Notes under the pieces: model-generated
The model's database searches: none
Told to the model about the DNA's origin: nothing
The model's input: only the letters and a program-made list of their open reading frames with translations
From: Lacticaseibacillus chiayiensis
GTDB lineage: Bacteria > Bacillota > Bacilli > Lactobacillales > Lactobacillaceae
Assembly: GCF_004123795.1 (NCBI RefSeq)
Contig: NZ_MSSM01000027.1
Span: 4-62,276 of the forward strand
Direction: 5' to 3'
DNA: 62,273 bases
Part shown: piece after piece, positions 58,108 through 62,273 of the stretch
How the letters are laid out: each line of letters begins with the position of its first letter
Position numbering within the stretch: the stretch's first letter is position 1
Made by a program: the position numbers and the translations under genes

Positions 58108-60615
58108 TTACGCCTTAACCGGTTCCTTCGAAGCGCCGTTTTCTTTATGCTTGCCTTTGTTTTCCTTGACAGTAAACGTTAGCTTGCCTTTTTTGGCACC
58201 GATTTGAATCAGATCACCGGTTTTGGCTTGGCCTGTCAACAAAAGTTCACTTAGTTGATCTTCAACATCTGTTTGCAAAGCCCGACGAATCGGACGTGCT
58301 CCGTATTCAGGATCAAATCCGGCGGCGGCGATGGCATCGATTCCTGCTGGCGTGATTTTGACATCGATTCCCTGATCCTTAATGCGACTGAGCACGGTTT
58401 TGGTCATGATCTTGACGATCTCATGCAGCTCTTCCTTGTTCAAACTGTGGAAGACAACCGTCTCATCGATTCGGTTCAGGAATTCAGGACGGAAACTCTT
58501 CTTCAATTCATCTAACATCCGACTCTTCATGGCTTTGAAGTCTGCGGTTGGATCTTTGGCACCAAAGCCAACCGTTTTATCGTCACGAATGGCGGTTGCC
58601 CCGATGTTACTGGTCATGATCAAAATCGTATTACGAAAATCAACCCGACGACCCTTCGCATCGGTCAGGTAGCCATCGTCCAAGACTTGAAGCAAGATAT
58701 TAAAGACGTCCGGATGCGCTTTTTCAACTTCATCCAGCAGCACAACGGAATACGGCTTGTTGCGAACCTTTTCCGTCAACTGACCACCTTCATCGTAACC
58801 GACATAACCCGGTGCCGCGCCAATCAGACGACTGGTGCTGAATTTCTCCATGTATTCGGACATATCAACCCGAATCATGGCATCCTCTGATCCAAACATC
58901 GCTTCAGCTAGGGCTTTCGCCAGCTCGGTTTTCCCGACACCGGTTGGCCCAAGGAACATGAAGGAACCAATTGGGCGGGTAGGATCTTTCAATCCAGAAC
59001 GTGCCCGGCGGATGGCCCGTGCAACTGCGGAAACAGCTTCATCCTGACCAACAACCCGTTGATGGAGAATCTTCTCCAGGTTGACCAAACGTTCGGATTC
59101 CTTCTTTTGCAACTGGGTAACCGGCACACCGGTCCATTGTGACACAACTTCTGCCACATCGGCGCCTGTCACTTTGATATCGGTTCGAACGCCGCTTTCG
59201 TTCACGGGTTCCGGCGTATCGGCAAGTTTGGCCTTAACGTCCGCTTCCTTGGTGCGAATGGTAGCCGCTGTTTCGAAGTCTTGATGATCAATCGCGTCTT
59301 CTTTATCGGCGACTAACTTAGCCAGCTCGTCCTGAAGCTTGTCGGATTTGGTCTCGACATTAGCTTTATCCAATCGTACCTTGGCAGCACTTTCGTCAAC
59401 TAAATCGATGGCCTTGTCAGGCAAGAAGCGCGTTGTAATGTAACGTGAGGACAAAACAACTGCTTCATGCAAAGCTTCATCAGTAATCGTGACGCCATGA
59501 TGCGCCTCATACCGTGGACGCAGCCCTTTCAAAATCTGCTCTGCTTCTTCTTCCGTTGGTTCATCGACTTGGATGGTCGCAAACCGCCGTTCCAAAGCAG
59601 CATCTTTTTCAATGTACTTCTGATATTCGTCTAAGGTTGTTGCACCGATCAACTGCAACTCGCCACGAGCTAAGGCCGGCTTGAGAATGTTGGAAGCGTC
59701 AATGGCCCCTTCAGCACCCCCGGCACCGATCAGCGTGTGCAATTCATCAATGAACAAAATGACGTTGCCATCTTTATAAATCTCATCAATGATTTTCTTC
59801 AGGCGATCTTCAAATTCACCACGATACTTTGTGCCCGCAACCAGTGAGCCCATATCCAGCATCATCAGTCGCTTATTAAGCATGTCATCCGGGACTTTGC
59901 CAGCGACAATCTTTTCGGCAAAGCCTTCCGCAATCGCGGTTTTCCCGACACCTGGCTCACCAATCAACACTGGGTTGTTCTTCGTGCGCCGAGCCAGAAT
60001 CTGAATTAAACGCTGAACTTCCTTTTCACGACCGACCACCGGATCCATCCGGTTTTCCCGTGCCATTTGGGTTAAATCGCGCGCAAGGCCATCAAGTGTC
60101 GGGGTCCCTTGGCTATCTTGGCGGGCACCACCACGCGCCATTGGTCGGCGTTTGGCAGCAGTGTCCGCAATGCCCATTTTCTTAAACACCATTTGTCGCG
60201 TCTTCGAAAGGCTAAGCCCCAGATTCTGGAGAATCCGCGCGGCTAAAATATCGTCTTCACGAAGCAACCCCAGCAGAATATGCTCGGTGCCGATCTTCAA
60301 AGCACCTAAGCGCTTTGCTTCGTCGCCGGCAAACGCCAGAATTTCCTTACCCTTTGGTGAATAAGGTAAATAACTGTCGCTAGCTTGACCGGCTGCATCA
60401 ACAGTTCCATACCCTGTGAAGCGCTCGATCTCGTCATGGACATCATTCTCTGTGACCCCTAACTGACGCAGCGTCTTACCAGCGATTCCATCTTTTTCCA
60501 TAACCAGTGCCATAAGCAAATGTTCAGTGCCTACAGCATGATGATGGAAATATTTCGCTTGTTCCTGGGCTAAAAGCAAAACATTTTTAGCACTAGGGGT
60601 AAATAAGTTGTCCAT
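58108..60615 (-). CDS. clpC: Clp protease ATPase subunit ClpC
   Basis: This 835-residue Hsp100 unfoldase feeds substrates to ClpP. It has two N-terminal Clp repeats ([43 protein letters not shown]). The first AAA domain has GEPGVGKTA and [15 protein letters not shown] segment ([22 protein letters not shown]) follows, and the second AAA domain has GPTGVGKTE. The start ATG 60615 follows AAAGGAG; the two extra residues of the longer frame are inside the ribosome binding site. It is co-transcribed after ctsR and under its control. Confidence 0.98.
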   Translation of the reverse strand: MDNLFTPSAKNVLLLAQEQAKYFHHHAVGTEHLLMALVMEKDGIAGKTLRQLGVTENDVHDEIERFTGYGTVDAAGQASDSYLPYSPKGKEILAFAGDEAKRLGALKIGTEHILLGLLREDDILAARILQNLGLSLSKTRQMVFKKMGIADTAAKRRPMARGGARQDSQGTPTLDGLARDLTQMARENRMDPVVGREKEVQRLIQILARRTKNNPVLIGEPGVGKTAIAEGFAEKIVAGKVPDDMLNKRLMMLDMGSLVAGTKYRGEFEDRLKKIIDEIYKDGNVILFIDELHTLIGAGGAEGAIDASNILKPALARGELQLIGATTLDEYQKYIEKDAALERRFATIQVDEPTEEEAEQILKGLRPRYEAHHGVTITDEALHEAVVLSSRYITTRFLPDKAIDLVDESAAKVRLDKANVETKSDKLQDELAKLVADKEDAIDHQDFETAATIRTKEADVKAKLADTPEPVNESGVRTDIKVTGADVAEVVSQWTGVPVTQLQKKESERLVNLEKILHQRVVGQDEAVSAVARAIRRARSGLKDPTRPIGSFMFLGPTGVGKTELAKALAEAMFGSEDAMIRVDMSEYMEKFSTSRLIGAAPGYVGYDEGGQLTEKVRNKPYSVVLLDEVEKAHPDVFNILLQVLDDGYLTDAKGRRVDFRNTILIMTSNIGATAIRDDKTVGFGAKDPTADFKAMKSRMLDELKKSFRPEFLNRIDETVVFHSLNKEELHEIVKIMTKTVLSRIKDQGIDVKITPAGIDAIAAAGFDPEYGARPIRRALQTDVEDQLSELLLTGQAKTGDLIQIGAKKGKLTFTVKENKGKHKENGASKEPVKA

Positions 60616-60653
60616 AAGCACGCTCCTTTTTAGAAAACTAATTATAAACTGTT

Positions 60654-61121
60654 CTATCTTTCATACCGCAAACGATCCAAAAATGCAAGGAACATGCGCG
60701 ACCGTAAATGCTCTTCTGTCCCCTGATCAAGAATGCCCAAAGTCTCATGATTCATAGCCGCCAACAATAAATTACCTGATTGCTGTGAAATAAGGCTATT
60801 ATCAAACAATTCCTGAATCAAATCACGCGCATCGCGTAACCGCAAACGTTTGGGAATGTGCTGCCGCATGATTTGAACAAGATCCTGATCATCTGTCAAT
60901 TTGACCTTCACGATGCGAATGTAGCCTCCACCGCCACGTTTGCTTTCAACAATATAGCCACGAGCCGGTGTAAACCGCGTTTTAATGACATAATTGATTT
61001 GCGAGGGAACGCAATTAAAACGACGCGCAATTTCGGCTCGCCGTATTTCAACGGCGGCCTCCTGTGCCAGTATCGTTTTCAGATAAGCCTCAATAATGTC
61101 CGAAATATTCTCACGCTGCAT
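60654..61121 (-). CDS. ctsR: Class III stress gene repressor CtsR
   Basis: This 155-residue repressor has a helix-turn-helix (EIRRAEIARRFNCVPSQINYVI) and the winged tip RGGGGYIRI, which acts as heat sensor. The C-terminal domain is the partner of the McsA/B-ClpC system in Bacillus. ATG 61121 follows AAAGGA. The mcsA and mcsB genes normally between ctsR and clpC in bacilli are absent, as usual in lactobacilli. A CtsR box lies upstream. Confidence 0.97.
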   Translation of the reverse strand: MQRENISDIIEAYLKTILAQEAAVEIRRAEIARRFNCVPSQINYVIKTRFTPARGYIVESKRGGGGYIRIVKVKLTDDQDLVQIMRQHIPKRLRLRDARDLIQELFDNSLISQQSGNLLLAAMNHETLGILDQGTEEHLRSRMFLAFLDRLRYER

Positions 61122-61141
61122 GTCGTTCAATCCTTTTTGAC

Positions 61142-61158
61142 TTTGACCAATCTTGACT
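61142..61158 (-). promoter_or_regulatory. CtsR operator
   Basis: On the minus strand AGTCAAGATTGGTCAAA matches the heptad repeat RGTCAAANANRGTCAAA in 15 of 17 positions. It lies just downstream of the -10 of the ctsR promoter, indicating autoregulation of ctsR-clpC. Confidence 0.8.
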
Positions 61159-61165
61159 ATTACAC

Positions 61166-61194
61166 ATTATACTGGCATTGGTCCGTTTATACAA
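61166..61194 (-). promoter_or_regulatory. ctsR-clpC promoter
   Basis: On the minus strand TTGTAT (61189-61194), 17 bases, TATAAT (61166-61171). Confidence 0.75.
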
Positions 61195-61213
61195 ATTTCT
61201 GCATTTGAAAGCG

Positions 61214-61241
61214 AAAAAAGGACCACGATTTTTCGTGATCC
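61214..61241 (-). terminator. Terminator of the rRNA/tRNA transcript
   Basis: GGATCACGA, AAAA, TCGTGGTCC, then TTTTTT on the minus strand. It lies 5 bases after tRNA-Pro, the last tRNA of the cluster. Confidence 0.85.
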
Positions 61242-61246
61242 AAGAA

Positions 61247-61320
61247 TCGGGAAGACAAGATTCGAACTTGCGACCCCTACGTCCCGAACGTAGTGCTCTA
61301 CCAAGCTGAGCTACTTCCCG
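61247..61320 (-). tRNA. tRNA-Pro (CGG anticodon)
   Basis: Cloverleaf with acceptor CGGGAAG/CTTCCCG and anticodon loop TTCGGGA in a CTACG stem, T-loop GTTCGAATC. CCA is not encoded. It is the last of eight minus-strand tRNAs after the 5S gene. Confidence 0.93.
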
Positions 61321-61324
61321 GTAA

Positions 61325-61396
61325 AGCGGAAGACGGGATTCGAACCCGCGACCCCCACCATGGCAAGGTGATGTTCTACCACTGAACTACTTCCGC
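61325..61396 (-). tRNA. tRNA-Gly (GCC anticodon), copy 1
   Basis: Acceptor GCGGAAG/CTTCCGC and anticodon loop TTGCCAT. Identical over the body to the second copy at 61630-61701. CCA not encoded. Confidence 0.93.
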
Positions 61397-61448
61397 ATAC
61401 CGAATATTATTTAACTGATCGGCGCCCAGCTTCATAGGCGATCGACAA

Positions 61449-61522
61449 TGCACCCAGTAGGAGTCGAACCTACAACCTTCTGATTCGTAGTCAGACACTC
61501 TATCCAATTGCGCTATGGGTGC
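61449..61522 (-). tRNA. tRNA-Arg (ACG anticodon)
   Basis: Acceptor GCACCCA/TGGGTGC and anticodon loop CTACGAA; A34 would be edited to inosine to read CGN codons. CCA not encoded. Confidence 0.93.
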
Positions 61523-61532
61523 TTCAACAAAA

Positions 61533-61618
61533 TGCCGAGGACCGGGATCGAACCGGTACGGTCATCACTGACCGCAGGATTTTAAGTCCTGTGCGTCTGC
61601 CAATTCCGCCACCCCGGC
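61533..61618 (-). tRNA. tRNA-Leu (TAA anticodon)
   Basis: Class II tRNA with a long variable arm (GGTCAGTGATGACC), acceptor GCCGGGG/CCTCGGC and anticodon loop CTTAAAA. Confidence 0.93.
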
Positions 61619-61629
61619 ATAAAGTGAAA

Positions 61630-61701
61630 AGCGGAAGACGGGATTCGAACCCGCGACCCCCACCATGGCAAGGTGATGTTCTACCACTGAACTACTTCCG
61701 C
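61630..61701 (-). tRNA. tRNA-Gly (GCC anticodon), copy 2
   Basis: Same body as the copy at 61325-61396, 233 bases apart; flanks AAGCGGAAG and TTCCGCAT are shared. A recent duplication or gene conversion. Confidence 0.93.
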
Positions 61702-61771
61702 ATATCAAACCTATTCAATTATAACCGAGGAGCGGTCTTACAACGACCCGAGCAATCCGTTCAAAATACGA

Positions 61772-61854
61772 TGCGGGTGAAGGGACTCGAACCCCCACGG
61801 TCAAAAACCACTAGAACCTAAATCTAGCGCGTCTGCCAGTTCCGCCACACCCGC
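61772..61854 (-). tRNA. tRNA-Leu (TAG anticodon)
   Basis: Class II tRNA with long variable arm, acceptor GCGGGTG/CACCCGC and anticodon loop TTTAGGT. Confidence 0.93.
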
Positions 61855-61869
61855 AAAAGGTGGGTTAAA

Positions 61870-61942
61870 TGAGCCGTGACAGGCTCGAACTGTCGACCCA
61901 CTGATTAAAAGTCAGTTGCTCTACCAACTGAGCTAACGGCTC
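61870..61942 (-). tRNA. tRNA-Lys (TTT anticodon)
   Basis: Acceptor GAGCCGT/ACGGCTC and anticodon loop CTTTTAA with stem ACTGA/TCAGT. Two bases separate it from tRNA-Val. Confidence 0.94.
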
Positions 61943-61944
61943 AA

Positions 61945-62017
61945 TGGAGGATACAGGGCTCGAACCTGTGACCCTCTGCTTGTAAGGCAGACGCTCTCCC
62001 AACTGAGCTAATCCTCC
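61945..62017 (-). tRNA. tRNA-Val (TAC anticodon)
   Basis: Acceptor GGAGGAT/ATCCTCC and anticodon loop CTTACAA with stem TCTGC/GCAGA. It is the first tRNA after the 5S gene. Confidence 0.94.
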
Positions 62018-62025
62018 ATATGTAA

Positions 62026-62142
62026 GCGTGGCAGCTTCCTACCCTCGCAGGTAGTTTCCCACCAACTACTCTCGGCGTGAAGAAGCTTAACTTCTGTGTT
62101 CGGCATGGGAACAGGTGTATCCTTCTTGCTATCGCCACCACA
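62026..62142 (-). rRNA. rrf: 5S ribosomal RNA
   Basis: A 117-nt sequence with 5' TGTGGTGGCGATAGC paired to 3' GCTGCCACGC, and the conserved CCCATGCCGAACACAGAAGT loop. It is the last rRNA of an operon transcribed leftward; 23S should lie beyond the window edge. Confidence 0.95.
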
Positions 62143-62213
62143 CTTATGAGAACTTTGCGCTCTCAAAACTGGCTATCATTGTTGTGTTGTTGTGTCGAGG
62201 TACGGCGTATTTC

Positions 62214-62273
62214 ATCGAAACGCGTTTACCGGCGCAGAAGCTGCGTGTAAGGACCTTGGTCGCAATGGCAAAG
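62214..62273 (+). repeat. Palindromic repeat element, copy H at the window edge
   Basis: AAACGCGTTTACCGGCGCAG, CTGCGTGTAAGGACC and TTGGTCGCAATGGC match the proximal half of copy F almost base for base. It lies about 70 bases upstream of 5S, in the stretch where the 23S-5S spacer is expected, and runs off the window. Confidence 0.65.

Noticed and set aside
61519-62141. Open frames crossing the tRNA and 5S genes
   Set aside because: They are shadows of structural RNA genes; cloverleafs and the 5S fold explain the sequence.

Overview
The window looks like a chromosomal segment of a lactic acid bacterium of the Lacticaseibacillus (Lactobacillus casei/paracasei/rhamnosus) type. The evidence is moderate G+C, strong GGAGG ribosome binding sites, CtsR/ClpC, an ECF vitamin-transporter core, a KxYKxGxxW-type surface protein, and the protein sequences of RpoB, RpoC and the ribosomal proteins. 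The species assignment is an inference from pattern recognition and was not checked by a search.

Read in the main direction of transcription (minus strand, right to left), the backbone is: a 5S rRNA and eight tRNAs (62.1-61.2 kb), ctsR-clpC (61.1-58.1 kb), rpoB-rpoC (57.7-50.4 kb), rpsL-rpsG-fusA (49.3-46.0 kb), the complete S10-spc-alpha cluster from rpsJ to rplQ, including rpmJ (37.5-23.5 kb), ecfA1-ecfA2-ecfT-truA (18.5-15.3 kb), and rplM-rpsI (7.2-6.3 kb).

This conserved backbone is interrupted by accessory cargo at several junctions. (1) Between rpoC and rpsL lie a short prepilin-peptidase-like gene and palindromic repeats. (2) Between fusA and rpsJ lie a class II Fic protein, a WYL regulator, AhpC with a PerR-type box, a large Ser/Ala-repeat surface protein, an MqsR-like toxin with a Panacea-domain antitoxin, and a PsiE-like protein. 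(3) Between rplQ and ecfA1 lie repeats, a membrane protein, and an AAA ATPase plus subtilisin-like protease pair resembling the IetAS anti-phage system. (4) Between truA and rplM lie a MerR/TipAS regulator, repeats, a small acidic protein with a CIRCE-like element upstream, a TetR-controlled HrtBA-like ABC exporter, and a degenerate bacteriocin-type exporter with its HlyD partner. (5) Beyond rpsI lie an AbiE toxin-antitoxin locus with a frameshifted toxin, small unknown proteins, a YxeA protein and a BceAB-type peptide-resistance transporter, ending in an IS3-family transposase remnant.

The observations most worth checking are: the IetAS-like pair with direct repeats in its promoter; the bacteriocin-exporter homologue that has lost the C39 cysteine, the Walker B glutamate and the H-loop histidine; the AbiEii frameshift inside its nucleotidyltransferase motif; two 37-nt regulatory sites of identical layout in front of bceA and yxeA; the CIRCE-like element; a hairpin-forming repeat family scattered over four loci; and a terminator-like structure in the rpoB leader.
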